This document shows, one piece after another, positions 1 through 14,900 of a DNA stretch of 64,000 nucleotides. Source of the DNA: Pratylenchus scribneri (Eukaryota > Nematoda > Chromadorea > Rhabditida > Pratylenchidae); contig JAQSEB010000105.1 in assembly GCA_030063045.1 (NCBI GenBank), forward strand, positions 1 through 64,000. The letters are read 5' to 3'. The translations under genes and the position numbers were made by a program. The stretch's first letter is position 1. Every line of letters begins with the position of its first letter. The notes beneath the pieces were generated by a model that had not been told where the DNA came from, searched no databases, and saw only the letters and a program-made list of their open reading frames with translations.

Positions 1-3000
1 TTTTAGGGCTAGGTGGAAGAGTATTTCATGATTTTAAAAATATTTTAATTTTCTATAAATTATTCTAATTAATCTTAAATGGTTAATTGTTCAAAAAATA
101 TTCTATTTAGTTCAAAAATGTTGAATTTTCCAAAAATTCTATTAATTAAGCATTTTTTAGGGCTAGGTGGAAGAGTATTTCATGATTTTAAAAATATTTT
201 AATTTTCTATAAATTATTCTAATTAATCTTAAAATGGTTAATTGTTCAAAAAATATTCTATTTAGTTCAAAAATGTTGAATTTTTCCAAAAATTCTATTA
301 ATTAAGCATTTTTTAGGGCTAGGTGGAAGAGTATTTCATGATTTTAAAAATATTTTAATTTTCTATAAATTATTCTAATTAATCTTAAAATGGTTAATTG
401 TTCAAAAAATATTCTATTTAGTTCAAAAATGTTGAATTTTTCCAAAAATTCTATTAATAAGCATTTTTTAGGGCTAGGTGGAAGAGTATTTCATGATTTT
501 AAAAATATTTTAATTTTCTATAAATTATTCTAATTAATCTTAAAATGGTTAATTGTTCAAAAAATATTCTATTTAGTTCAAAAATGTTGAATTTTTCCAA
601 AATTCTATTAATTAAGCATTTTTTTAGGGCTAGGTGGAAGAGTATTTCATGATTTTAAAAATATTTTAATTTTCTATAAATTATTCTACTTATTCTTAAA
701 ATGGTTAATTGTTCAAAAAATATTCTATTTAGTTCAAAAATGTTGAATTTTTCCAAAAATTCTATTAATTAAGCATTTTTTTAGGGCTAGGTGGAAGAGT
801 ATTTCATGATTTTAAAAATATTTTAATTTTCTATAAATTATTCTAATTAATCTTAAAATGGTTAATTGTTCAAAAAATATTCTATTTAGTTCAAAAATGT
901 TGAATTTTTCCAAAAATTCTATTAATTAAGCATTTTTTTAGGGCTAGGTGGAAGAGTATTTCATGATTTTAAAAATATTTTAATTTTCTATAAATTATTC
1001 TAATTATTCTTAAAATGGTTAATTGTTCAAAAAATATTCTATTTAGTTCAAAAATGTTGAATTTTTCCAAAAATTCTATTAATTAAGCATTTTTTTAGGG
1101 CTAGGTGGAAGAGTATTTCATGATTTTAAAAATATTTTAATTTTCTATAAATTATTCTAATTAATCTTAAAATGGTTAATTGTTCAAAAAATATTCTATT
1201 TAGTTCAAAAATGTTGAATTTTTCCAAAAATTCTATTAATTAAGCATTTTTTTAGGGCTAGGTGGAAGAGTATTTCATGATTTTAAAAATATTTTAATTT
1301 TCTATAAATTATTCTAATTAATCTTAAAATGGTTAATTGTTCAAAAAATATTCTATTTAGTTCAAAAATGTTGAATTTTTCCAAAAATTCTATTAATTAA
1401 GCATTTTTTTAGGGCTAGGTGGAAGAGTATTTCATGATTTTAAAAATATTTTAATTTTCTATAAATTATTCTAATTAATCTTAAAATGGTTAATTGTTCA
1501 AAAAATATTCTATTTAGTTCAAAAATGTTGAATTTTTCCAAAAATTCTATTAATTAAGCATTTTTTAGGGCTAGGTGGAAGAGTATTTCATGATTTTAAA
1601 AATATTTTAATTTTCTATAAATTATTCTAATTAATCTTAAAATGGTTAATTGTTCAAAAAATATTCTATTTAGTTCAAAAATGTTGAATTTTTCCAAAAA
1701 TTCTATTAATTAAGCATTTTTTTAGGGCTAGGTGGAAGAGTATTTCATGATTTTAAAAATATTTTAATTTTCTATAAATTATTCTAATTAATCTTAAAAT
1801 GGTTAATTGTTCAAAAAATATTCTATTTAGTTCAAAAATGTTGAATTTTTCCAAAAATTCTATTAATTAAGCATTTTTTTAGGGCTAGGTGGAAGAGTAT
1901 TTCATGATTTTAAAAATATTTTAATTTTCTATAAATTATTCTAATTATTCTTAAAATGGTTAATTGTTCAAAAAATATTCTATTTAGTTCAAAAATGTTG
2001 AATTTTTCCAAAAATTCTATTAATTAAGCATTTTTTAGGGCTAGGTGGAAGAGTATTTCATGATTTTAAAAATATTTTAATTTTCTATAAATTATTCTAA
2101 TTAATCTTAAAATGGTTAATTGTTCAAAAAATATTCTATTTAGTTCAAAAATGTTGAATTTTTCCAAAAATTCTATTAATTAAGCATTTTTTTAGGGCTA
2201 GGTGGAAGAGTATTTCATGATTTTAAAAATATTTTAATTTTCTATAAATTATTCTAATTAATCTTAAAATGGTTAATTGTTCAAAAAATATTCTATTTAG
2301 TTCAAAAATGTTGAATTTTTCCAAAAATTCTATTAATTAAGCATTTTTTTAGGGCTAGGTGGAAGAGTATTTCATGATTTTAAAAATATTTTAATTTTCT
2401 ATAAATTATTCTACTTATTCTTAAAATGGTTAATTGTTCAAAAAATATTCTATTTAGTTCAAAAATGTTGAATTTTTCCAAAAATTCTATTAAATAAGCA
2501 TTTTTTAGGGCTAGGTGGAAGAGTATTTCATGATTTTAAAAATATTTTAATTTTCTATAAATTATTCTAATTAATCTTAAAATGGTTAATTGTTCAAAAA
2601 ATATTCTATTTAGTTCAAAAATGTTGAATTTTTCCAAAAATTCTATTAATTAAGCATTTTTTTAGGGCTAGGTGGAAGAGTATTTCATGATTTTAAAAAT
2701 ATTTTAATTTTCTATAAATTATTCTAATTAATCTTAAAATGGTTAATTGTTCAAAAAATATTCTATTTAGTTCAAAAATGTTGAATTTTTCCAAAAATTC
2801 TATTAATTAAGCATTTTTTTAGGGCTAGGTGGAAGAGTATTTCATGATTTTAAAAATATTTTAATTTTCTATAAATTATTCTACTTATTCTTAAAATGGT
2901 TAATTGTTCAAAAAATATTCTATTTAGTTCAAAAATGTTGAATTTTTCCAAAAATTCTATTAATTAAGCATTTTTTTAGGGCTAGGTGGAAGAGTATTTC

Positions 3001-3981
3001 ATGATTTTAAAAATATTTTAATTTTCTATAAATTATTCTAATTAATCTTAAAATGGTTAATTGTTCAAAAAATATTCTATTTAGTTCAAAAATGTTGAAT
3101 TTTTCCAAAAATTCTATTAATTAAGCATTTTTTTAGGGCTAGGTGGAAGAGTATTTCATGATTTTAAAAATATTTTAATTTTCTATAAATTATTCTAATT
3201 AATCTTAAAATGGTTAATTGTTCAAAAAATATTCTATTTAGTTCAAAAATGTTGAATTTTTCCAAAAATTCTATTAATTAAGCATTTTTTTAGGGCTAGG
3301 TGGAAGAGTATTTCATGATTTTAAAAATATTTTAATTTTCTATAAATTATTCTAATTAATCTTAAAATGGTTAATTGTTCAAAAAATATTCTATTTAGTT
3401 CAAAAATGTTGAATTTTTCCAAAAATTCTATTAATTAAGCATTTTTTTAGGGCTAGGTGAAGAGTATTTCATGATTTTAAAAATATTTTAATTTTCTATA
3501 AATTATTCTACTTATTCTTAAAATGGTTAATTGTTCAAAAAATATTCTATTTAGTTCAAAAATGTTGAATTTTTCCAAAAATTCTATTAATTAAGCATTT
3601 TTTTAGGGCTAGGTGGAAGAGTATTTCATGATTTTAAAAATATTTTAATTTTCTATAAATTATTCTAATTAATCTAAAAATGATTAGTTGATTCAAAAAA
3701 TATTTTATTTAGTCCAAAAATGTTCCAAAAATTCCATTAAATAAGCATTTTTAAGCATTTTCTGGGCTAGGTGGAAGAGTATTTCATGATTTTAAAAATA
3801 TTTTAATTTTCTATAAATTATTCTAATTAATCTAAAAATGATTAGTTGATTCAAAAAATATTTTATTTAGTCCAAAAATGTTCCAAAAATTCCATTAAAT
3901 AAGCATTTTTAAGCATTTTCTGGGCTAGGTGGAAGAGTATTTCATGATTTTAAAAATATTTTAATTTTCTATAAATTATTC
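1..3981. repeat. Satellite array, left block (about 155-bp monomers)
   Basis: Tandem AT-rich monomers of about 154-157 bp run in from the left window edge. Each carries the box GGGCTAGGTGGAAGAG (first full copies at positions 6, 160 and 316). Most monomers here belong to one subfamily, marked by TTAAAATGGTTAATTG and GTTGAATTTTTCC. Occasional copies have CTACTTATTC in place of CTAATTAATC. The last monomers before 3,981 switch to a second subfamily (TGATTAGTTGATTC, TTAGTCC). No gene is seen. The array start lies outside the window. Confidence 0.97.
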
Positions 3982-4537
3982 GGTACTTGTATACTTTGTA
4001 TCCGCCAGAACCCTTAAAAAATTTCGATTTTTTTTTTTCGCTTTAAAATCAATTTTAAATGTTTATTAATGCATTTTTATAACAAAAAAAACAACAAAGT
4101 GAATTAAATGGGGTATATTTGTGAAACTTGAGACCAAAAATGGAAAAAAATATCGGGTCCTCCAAATTCTTTTCGCCACATAAATTCATGCACATAGCTT
4201 ATAAATGCTGATCGGTGTGTGCCAAAGCGTTTCTTATGCCCATGTTTGAATTTCTGCCACGTGCTTTCAATGGTATTCGTGTGTTGTTTTGAAATAGGAT
4301 CGACGAAATTTTTGCTGTGGTTGACTGTGTAATGAGTGTAGAGTTCAGGAAGATCCTTGATTTTGTTGTATGCTTTCCAACAGTCCGACACGATTATTGA
4401 TCCTGGGCGAATGTACTGTTGAATGTATGGAAGAAGGCTGTCGGCAACATAAATTAAACATTTAAAATTGATTTTAAAGCGAAAAAAAAATTCGCAATTT
4501 TTTAAGGGTTCTGGCGGATACAAAGTATACAAGTACC
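3982..4537 (-). mobile_element. Merlin-like DNA transposon remnant
   Basis: This 556-bp insertion interrupts one satellite monomer. Its terminal inverted repeats begin GGTACTTGTATAC and are about 84 bp (3,982-4,065) and 83 bp (4,455-4,537). They are flanked by a perfect 8-bp target duplication AATTATTC (3,974-3,981 and 4,538-4,545), which is part of the monomer. The interior encodes the C-terminal part of an IS1595/ISXO2-type DDE transposase on the minus strand. The 8-bp duplication and this transposase type fit the Merlin superfamily. The element is an internal-deletion derivative and cannot supply its own transposase. Confidence 0.85.
4104..4532 (-). pseudogene. Truncated Merlin/IS1595-type transposase fragment
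   Basis: An open frame of 142 codons has no ATG near its 5' end; its first 25 or so codons lie inside the right terminal repeat. It keeps the second half of an ISXO2-like DDE domain: IVSDCWKAY (Asp at codon 50), the NHSKNFVDP segment, and NTIESTWQKFKHG with the last acidic residue at codon 89. The N-terminal DNA-binding part and the first catalytic Asp are missing, so it should be inactive. A deletion joining the terminal repeat to the middle of the gene explains the structure. Confidence 0.8.
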
Positions 4538-7500
4538 AATTATTCTAATTAATCTAAAAATGATTAATTGATTCAAAAAATATTTTATTTAGTTCAAAAA
4601 TGTTCCAAAAATTCTATTAAATAAGCATTTTTAAGCATTTTCTAGGGCTAGGTGGAAGAGTATTTCATGATTTTAAAAATATTTTAATTTTCTATAAATT
4701 ATTCTAATTAATCTAAAAATGATTAATTGATTCAAAAAATATTTTATTTAGTCCAAAAATATTCCAAAAATTCCATTAAATAAGCATTTTTAAGCATTTT
4801 CTGGGCTAGGTGGAAGAGTATTTCATGATTTTAAAAATATTTTAATTTTCTATAAATTATTCTAATTAATCTAAAAATGATTAATTGATTCAAAAAATAT
4901 TTTATTTAGTCCAAAAATATTCCAAAAATTCCATTAAATAAGCATTTTTAAGCATTTTCTGGGCTAGGTGGAAGAGTATTTCATGATTTTAAAAATATTT
5001 TAATTTTCTATAAATTATTCTAATTAATCTAAAAATGATTAATTGATTCAAAAAATATTTTATTTAGTCCAAAAATATTCCAAAAATTCCATTAAATAAG
5101 CATTTTTAAGCATTTTCTGGGCTAGGTGGAAGAGTATTTCATGATTTTAAAAATATTTTAATTTTCTATAAATTATTCTAATTAATCTAAAAATGATTAA
5201 TTGATTCAAAAAATATTTTATTTAGTCCAAAAATGTTCCAAAAATTCCATTAAATAAGCATTTTTAAGCATTTTCTGGGCTTGGTGGAAGAGTATTTCAT
5301 GATTTTAAAAATATTTTAATTTTCTATAAATTATTCTAATTAATCTAAAAATGATTAGTTGATTCAAAAAATATTTTATTTAGTCCAAAAATATTCCAAA
5401 AATTCCATTAAATAAGCATTTTTAAGCATTTTCTGGGCTAGGTGGAAGAGTATTTCATGATTTTAAAAATATTTTAATTTTCTATAAATTATTCTAATTA
5501 ATCTAAAAATGATTAATTGATTCAAAAAATATTTTATTTAGTCCAAAAATATTCCAAAAATTCCATTAAATAAGCATTTTTAAGCATTTTCTGGGCTAGG
5601 TGGAAGAGTATTTCATGATTTTAAAAATATTTTAATTTTCTATAAATTATTCTAATTAATCTAAAAATGATTAATTGATTCAAAAAATATTTTATTTAGT
5701 CCAAAAATATTCCAAAAATTCCATTAAATAAGCATTTTTAAGCATTTTCTGGGCTAGGTGGAAGAGTATTTCATGATTTTAAAAATATTTTAATTTTCTA
5801 TAAATTATTCTAATTAATCTAAAAATGATTAATTGATTCAAAAAATATTTTATTTAGTCCAAAAATGTTCCAAAAATTCCATTAAATAAGCATTTTTAAG
5901 CATTTTCTGGGCTAGGTGGAAGAGTATTTCATGATTTTAAAAATATTTTAATTTTCTATAAATTATTCTACTTATTCTTAAAATGTTTAATTGTTCAAAA
6001 AATATTCTATTTAGTTCAAAAATGTTGAATTTTTCCAAAAATTCTATTAAATAAGCATTTTTTTAGGGCTAGGTGGAAGAGTATTTCATGATTTTAAAAA
6101 TATTTTAATTTTCTATAAATTATTCTACTTATTCTTAAAATGTTTAATTGTTCAAAAAATATTCTATTTAGTTCAAAAATGTTGCATTTTTCCAAAAATT
6201 CTATTAATTAAGCATTTTTTAGGGCTAGGTGGAAGAGTATTTCATGATTTTAAAAATATTTTAATTTTCTATAAATTATTCTACTTATTCTTAAAATGTT
6301 TAATTGTTCAAAAAATATTCTATTTAGTTCAAAAATGTTGAATTTTTCCAAAAATTCTATTAAATAAGCATTTTTTAAGGCTAGGTGGAAGAGTATTTCA
6401 TGATTTTAAAAATATTTTAATTTTCTATAAATTATTCTAATTAATCTTAAAATGGTTAATTGTTCAAAAAATATTCTATTTAGTTCAAAAATGTTGCATT
6501 TTTCCAAAAATTCTATTAATTAAGCATTTTCTGGGCTAGGTGGAAGAGTATTTCATGATTTTAAAAATATTTTAATTTTCTATAAATTATTCTAATTAAT
6601 CTAAAAATGATTAATTGATTCAAAAAATATTTTATTTAGTCCAAAAATATTCCAAAAATTCCATTAAATAAGCATTTTTAAGCATTTTCTGGGCTAGGTG
6701 GAAGAGTATTTCATGATTTTAAAAATATTTTAATTTTCTATAAATTATTCTAATTAATCTAAAAATGATTAATTGATTCAAAAAATATTTTATTTAGTCC
6801 AAAAATATTCCAAAAATTCCATTAAATAAGCATTTTTAAGCATTTTCTGGGCTAGGTGGAAGAGTATTTCATGATTTTAAAAATATTTTAATTTTCTATA
6901 AATTATTCTAATTAATCTAAAAATGATTAATTGATTCAAAAAATATTTTATTTAGTCCAAAAATGTTCCAAAAATTCCATTAAATAAGCATTTTTAAGCA
7001 TTTTCTGGGCTAGGTGGAAGAGTATTTCATGATTTTAAAAATATTTTAATTTTCTATAAATTATTCTACTTATTCTTAAAATGTTTAATTGTTCAAAAAA
7101 TATTCTATTTAGTTCAAAAATGTTGCATTTTTCCAAAAATTCTATTAATTAAGCATTTTTTAGGGCTAGGTGGAAGAGTATTTCATGATTTTAAAAATAT
7201 TTTAATTTTCTATAAATTATTCTAATTATTCTTAAAATGTTTAATTGTTCAAAAAATATTCTATTTAGTTCAAAAATGTTGAATTTTTCCAAAAATTCTA
7301 TTAAATAAGCATTTTTTTAGGGCTAGGTGGAAGAGTATTTCATGATTTTAAAAATATTTTAATTTTCTATAAATTATTCTAATTATTCTAAAAATGTTTA
7401 ATTGTTCAAAAAATATTCTATTTAGTTCAAAAATGTTGAATTTTTCCAAAAATTCTATTAATTAAGCATTTTTTTAGGGCTAGGTGGAAGAGTATTTCAT

Positions 7501-9059
7501 GATTTTAAAAATATTTTAATTTTCTATAAATTATTCTAATTATTCTAAAAATGTTTAATTGTTCAAAAAATATTCTATTTAGTTCAAAAATGTTGAATTT
7601 TTCCAAAAATTCTATTAAATAAGCATTTTTTTAGGGCTAGGTGGAAGAGTATTTCATGATTTTAAAAATATTTTAATTTTCTATAAATTATTCTACTTAT
7701 TCTTAAAATGTTTAATTGTTCAAAAAATATTCTATTTAGTTCAAAAATGTTGCATTTTTCCAAAAATTCTATTAATTAAGCATTTTTTAGGGCTAGGTGG
7801 AAGAGTATTTCATGATTTTAAAAATATTTTAATTTTCTATAAATTATTCTACTTATTCTTAAAATGTTTAATTGTTCAAAAAATATTCTATTTAGTTCAA
7901 AAATGTTGAATTTTTCCAAAAATTCTATTAAATAAGCATTTTTTAAGGCTAGGTGGAAGAGTATTTCATGATTTTAAAAATATTTTAATTTTCTATAAAT
8001 TATTCTAATTAATCTTAAAATGGTTAATTGTTCAAAAAATATTCTATTTAGTTCAAAAATGTTGAATTTTTCCAAAAATTCTATTAATTAAGCATTTTTT
8101 TAGGGCTAGGTGGAAGAGTATTTCATGATTTTAAAAATATTTTAATTTTCTATAAATTATTCTAATTAATCTTAAAATGGTTAATTGTTCAAAAAATATT
8201 CTATTTAGTTCAAAAATGTTGAATTTTTCCAAAAATTCTATTAAATAAGCATTTTTTTAGGGCTAGGTGGAAGAGTATTTCATGATTTTAAAAATATTTT
8301 AATTTTCTATAAATTATTCTAATTAATCTTAAAATGGTTAATTGTTCAAAAAATATTCTATTTAGTTCAAAAATGTTGAATTTTTCCAAAAATTCTATTA
8401 AATAAGCATTTTTTAGGGCTAGGTGGAAGAGTATTTCATGATTTTAAAAATATTTTAATTTTCTATAAATTATTCTAATTAATCTAAAAATGATTAATTG
8501 ATTCAAAAAATATTTTATTTAGTCCAAAAATGTTCCAAAAATTCCATTAAATAAGCATTTTTAAGCATTTTCTGGGCTAGGTGGAAGAGTATTTCATGAT
8601 TTTAAAAATATTTTAATTTTCTATAAATTATTCTACTTATTCTTAAAATGTTTAATTGTTCAAAAAATATTCTATTTAGTTCAAAAATGTTGAATTTTTC
8701 CAAAAATTCTATTAAATAAGCATTTTTTTAGGGCTAGGTGGAAGAGTATTTCATGATTTTAAAAATATTTTAATTTTCTATAAATTATTCTACTTATTCT
8801 TAAAATGTTTAATTGTTCAAAAAATATTCTATTTAGTTCAAAAATGTTGCATTTTTCCAAAAATTCTATTAATTAAGCATTTTTTAGGGCTAGGTGGAAG
8901 AGTATTTCATGATTTTAAAAATATTTTAATTTTCTATAAATTATTCTACTTATTCTTAAAATGTTTAATTGTTCAAAAAATATTCTATTTAGTTCAAAAA
9001 TGTTGCATTTTTCCAAAAATTCTATTAATTAAGCATTTTTTAGGGCTAGGTGGAAGAGT

Positions 9060-12000
9060 ATTTCATGATTTTAAAAATATTTTAATTTTCTATAAATTTT
9101 TCTACTTATTCTTAAAATGTTTAATTGTTCAAAAAATATTCTATTTAGTTCAAAAATGTTGAATTTTTCCAAAAATTCTATTAAATAAGCATTTTTTAAG
9201 GCTAGGTGGAAGAGTATTTCATGATTTTAAAAATATTTTAATTTTCTATAAATTATTCTAATTAATCTTAAAATGGTTAATTGTTCAAAAAATATTCTAT
9301 TTAGTTCAAAAATGTTGAATTTTTCCAAAAATTCTATTAAATAAGCATTTTTTTAGGGCTAGGTGGAAGAGTATTTCATGATTTTAAAAATATTTTAATT
9401 TTCTATAAATTATTCTACTTATTCTTAAAATGTTTAATTGTTCAAAAAATATTCTATTTAGTTCAAAAATGTTGCATTTTTCCAAAAATTCTATTAAATA
9501 AGCATTTTTTTAGGGCTAGGTGGAAGAGTATTTCATGATTTTAAAAATATTTTAATTTTCTATAAATTATTCTACTTATTCTTAAAATGTTTAATTGTTC
9601 AAAAAATATTCTATTTAGTTCAAAAATGTTGCATTTTTCCAAAAATTCTATTAATTAAGCATTTTTTAGGGCTAGGTGGAAGAGTATTTCATGATTTTAA
9701 AAATATTTTAATTTTCTATAAATTATTCTAATTAATCTAAAAATGATTAATTGATTCAAAAAATATTTTATTTAGTCCAAAAATATTCCAAAAATTCCAT
9801 TAAATAAGCATTTTTAAGCATTTTCTGGGCTAGGTGGAAGAGTATTTCATGATTTTAAAAATATTTTAATTTTCTATAAATTATTCTACTTATTCTTAAA
9901 ATGTTTAATTGTTCAAAAAATATTCTATTTAGTTCAAAAATGTTGCATTTTTCCAAAAATTCTATTAATTAAGCATTTTCTGGGCTAGGTGGAAGAGTAT
10001 TTCATGATTTTAAAAATATTTTAATTTTCTATAAATTATTCTAATTAATCTAAAAATGATTAATTGATTCAAAAAATATTTTATTTAGTCCAAAAATATT
10101 CCAAAAATTCCATTAAATAAGCATTTTTAAGCATTTTCTGGGCTAGGTGGAAGAGTATTTCATGATTTTAAAAATATTTTAATTTTCTATAAATTATTCT
10201 AATTAATCTAAAAATGATTAATTGATTCAAAAAATATTTTATTTAGTCCAAAAATATTCCAAAAATTCCATTAAATAAGCATTTTTAAGCATTTTCTGGG
10301 CTAGGTGGAAGAGTATTTCATGATTTTAAAAATATTTTAATTTTCTATAAATTATTCTAATTAATCTAAAAATGATTAATTGATTCAAAAAATATTTTAT
10401 TTAGTCCAAAAATGTTCCAAAAATTCCATTAAATAAGCATTTTTAAGCATTTTCTGGGCTAGGTGGAAGAGTATTTCATGATTTTAAAAATATTTTAATT
10501 TTCTATAAATTATTCTAATTAATCTAAAAATGATTAGTTGATTCAAAAAATATTTTATTTAGTCCAAAAATATTCCAAAAATTCCATTAAATAAGCATTT
10601 TTAAGCATTTTCTGGGCTAGGTGGAAGAGTATTTCATGATTTTAAAAATATTTTAATTTTCTATAAATTATTCTAATTAATCTAAAAATGATTAATTGAT
10701 TCAAAAAATATTTTATTTAGTCCAAAAATGTTCCAAAAATTCCATTAAATAAGCATTTTTAAGCATTTTCTGGGCTAGGTGGAAGAGTATTTCATGATTT
10801 TAAAAATATTTTAATTTTCTATAAATTATTCTACTTATTCTTAAAATGTTTAATTGTTCAAAAAATATTCTATTTAGTTCAAAAATGTTGCATTTTTCCA
10901 AAAATTCTATTAATTAAGCATTTTTTAGGGCTAGGTGGAAGAGTATTTCATGATTTTAAAAATATTTTAATTTTCTATAAATTTTTCTACTTATTCTTAA
11001 AATGTTTAATTGTTCAAAAAATATTCTATTTAGTTCAAAAATGTTGAATTTTTCCAAAAATTCTATTAAATAAGCATTTTTTAAGGCTAGGTGGAAGAGT
11101 ATTTCATGATTTTAAAAATATTTTAATTTTCTATAAATTATTCTAATTAATCTTAAAATGGTTAATTGTTCAAAAAATATTCTATTTAGTTCAAAAATGT
11201 TGAATTTTTCCAAAAATTCTATTAAATAAGCATTTTTTTAGGGCTAGGTGGAAGAGTATTTCATGATTTTAAAAATATTTTAATTTTCTATAAATTATTC
11301 TACTTATTCTTAAAATGTTTAATTGTTCAAAAAATATTCTATTTAGTTCAAAAATGTTGCATTTTTCCAAAAATTCTATTAAATAAGCATTTTTTTAGGG
11401 CTAGGTGGAAGAGTATTTCATGATTTTAAAAATATTTTAATTTTCTATAAATTATTCTACTTATTCTTAAAATGTTTAATTGTTCAAAAAATATTCTATT
11501 TAGTTCAAAAATGTTGCATTTTTCCAAAAATTCTATTAATTAAGCATTTTTTAGGGCTAGGTGGAAGAGTATTTCATGATTTTAAAAATATTTTAATTTT
11601 CTATAAATTATTCTAATTAATCTAAAAATGATTAATTGATTCAAAAAATATTTTATTTAGTCCAAAAATATTCCAAAAATTCCATTAAATAAGCATTTTT
11701 AAGCATTTTCTGGGCTAGGTGGAAGAGTATTTCATGATTTTAAAAATATTTTAATTTTCTATAAATTATTCTACTTATTCTTAAAATGTTTAATTGTTCA
11801 AAAAATATTCTATTTAGTTCAAAAATGTTGCATTTTTCCAAAAATTCTATTAATTAAGCATTTTCTGGGCTAGGTGGAAGAGTATTTCATGATTTTAAAA
11901 ATATTTTAATTTTCTATAAATTATTCTAATTAATCTAAAAATGATTAATTGATTCAAAAAATATTTTATTTAGTCCAAAAATATTCCAAAAATTCCATTA

Positions 12001-14900
12001 AATAAGCATTTTTAAGCATTTTCTGGGCTAGGTGGAAGAGTATTTCATGATTTTAAAAATATTTTAATTTTCTATAAATTATTCTAATTAATCTAAAAAT
12101 GATTAATTGATTCAAAAAATATTTTATTTAGTCCAAAAATATTCCAAAAATTCCATTAAATAAGCATTTTTAAGCATTTTCTGGGCTAGGTGGAAGAGTA
12201 TTTCATGATTTTAAAAATATTTTAATTTTCTATAAATTATTCTAATTAATCTAAAAATGATTAATTGATTCAAAAAATATTTTATTTAGTCCAAAAATGT
12301 TCCAAAAATTCCATTAAATAAGCATTTTTAAGCATTTTCTGGGCTAGGTGGAAGAGTATTTCATGATTTTAAAAATATTTTAATTTTCTATAAATTATTC
12401 TAATTAATCTAAAAATGATTAGTTGATTCAAAAAATATTTTATTTAGTCCAAAAATATTCCAAAAATTCCATTAAATAAGCATTTTTAAGCATTTTCTGG
12501 GCTAGGTGGAAGAGTATTTCATGATTTTAAAAATATTTTAATTTTCTATAAATTATTCTAATTAATCTAAAAATGATTAATTGATTCAAAAAATATTTTA
12601 TTTAGTCCAAAAATGTTCCAAAAATTCCATTAAATAAGCATTTTTAAGCATTTTCTGGGCTAGGTGGAAGAGTATTTCATGATTTTAAAAATATTTTAAT
12701 TTTCTATAAATTATTCTACTTATTCTTAAAATGTTTAATTGTTCAAAAAATATTCTATTTAGTTCAAAAATGTTGCATTTTTCCAAAAATTCTATTAATT
12801 AAGCATTTTTTAGGGCTAGGTGGAAGAGTATTTCATGATTTTAAAAATATTTTAATTTTCTATAAATTATTCTACTTATTCTTAAAATGTTTAATTGTTC
12901 AAAAAATATTCTATTTAGTTCAAAAATGTTGAATTTTTCCAAAAATTCTATTAAATAAGCATTTTTTAAGGCTAGGTGGAAGAGTATTTCATGATTTTAA
13001 AAATATTTTAATTTTCTATAAATTATTCTAATTAATCTTAAAATGGTTAATTGTTCAAAAAATATTCTATTTAGTTCAAAAATGTTGAATTTTTCCAAAA
13101 ATTCTATTAAATAAGCATTTTTTTAGGGCTAGGTGGAAGAGTATTTCATGATTTTAAAAATATTTTAATTTTCTATAAATTATTCTACTTATTCTTAAAA
13201 TGTTTAATTGTTCAAAAAATATTCTATTTAGTTCAAAAATGTTGCATTTTTCCAAAAATTCTATTAATTAAGCATTTTTTAGGGCTAGGTGGAAGAGTAT
13301 TTCATGATTTTAAAAATATTTTAATTTTCTATAAATTATTCTAATTAATCTAAAAATGATTAATTGATTCAAAAAATATTTTATTTAGTCCAAAAATATT
13401 CCAAAAATTCCATTAAATAAGCATTTTTAAGCATTTTCTGGGCTAGGTGGAAGAGTATTTCATGATTTTAAAAATATTTTAATTTTCTATAAATTATTCT
13501 AATTAATCTAAAAATGATTAATTGATTCAAAAAATATTTTATTTAGTCCAAAAATGTTCCAAAAATTCCATTAAATAAGCATTTTTAAGCATTTTCTGGG
13601 CTAGGTGGAAGAGTATTTCATGATTTTAAAAATATTTTAATTTTCTATAAATTATTCTAATTAATCTAAAAATGATTAGTTGATTCAAAAAATATTTTAT
13701 TTAGTCCAAAAATATTCCAAAAATTCCATTAAATAAGCATTTTTAAGCATTTTCTGGGCTAGGTGGAAGAGTATTTCATGATTTTAAAAATATTTTAATT
13801 TTCTATAAATTATTCTAATTAATCTAAAAATGATTAATTGATTCAAAAAATATTTTATTTAGTCCAAAAATATTCCAAAAATTCCATTAAATAAGCATTT
13901 TTAAGCATTTTCTGGGCTAGGTGGAAGAGTATTTCATGATTTTAAAAATATTTTAATTTTCTATAAATTATTCTAATTAATCTAAAAATGATTAATTGAT
14001 TCAAAAAATATTTTATTTAGTCCAAAAATGTTCCAAAAATTCCATTAAATAAGCATTTTTAAGCATTTTCTGGGCTAGGTGGAAGAGTATTTCATGATTT
14101 TAAAAATATTTTAATTTTCTATAAATTATTCTACTTATTCTTAAAATGTTTAATTGTTCAAAAAATATTCTATTTAGTTCAAAAATGTTGAATTTTTCCA
14201 AAAATTCTATTAAATAAGCATTTTTTTAGGGCTAGGTGGAAGAGTATTTCATGATTTTAAAAATATTTTAATTTTCTATAAATTATTCTACTTATTCTTA
14301 AAATGTTTAATTGTTCAAAAAATATTCTATTTAGTTCAAAAATGTTGCATTTTTCCAAAAATTCTATTAATTAAGCATTTTTTAGGGCTAGGTGGAAGAG
14401 TATTTCATGATTTTAAAAATATTTTAATTTTCTATAAATTATTCTACTTATTCTTAAAATGTTTAATTGTTCAAAAAATATTCTATTTAGTTCAAAAATG
14501 TTGAATTTTTCCAAAAATTCTATTAAATAAGCATTTTTTAAGGCTAGGTGGAAGAGTATTTCATGATTTTAAAAATATTTTAATTTTCTATAAATTATTC
14601 TAATTAATCTTAAAATGGTTAATTGTTCAAAAAATATTCTATTTAGTTCAAAAATGTTGAATTTTTCCAAAAATTCTATTAATTAAGCATTTTTTTAGGG
14701 CTAGGTGGAAGAGTATTTCATGATTTTAAAAATATTTTAATTTTCTATAAATTATTCTACTTATTCTTAAAATGTTTAATTGTTCAAAAAATATTCTATT
14801 TAGTTCAAAAATGTTGAATTTTTCCAAAAATTCTATTAAATAAGCATTTTTTAAGGCTAGGTGGAAGAGTATTTCATGATTTTAAAAATATTTTAATTTT
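9060..14900. repeat. Higher-order satellite repeat, about 1,885 bp (12 monomers)
   Basis: The order of A, B and C monomers recurs every 1,885 bp. Corresponding CTATAAATT positions fall at 9,091, 10,976, 12,861 and 14,746. The first two copies even share a private variant, AAATTTTTCTACTT, which the third lacks. The fourth copy is partial and diverges after about 15,050. This is the signature of unequal exchange or amplification of 12-mer blocks. Confidence 0.85.
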
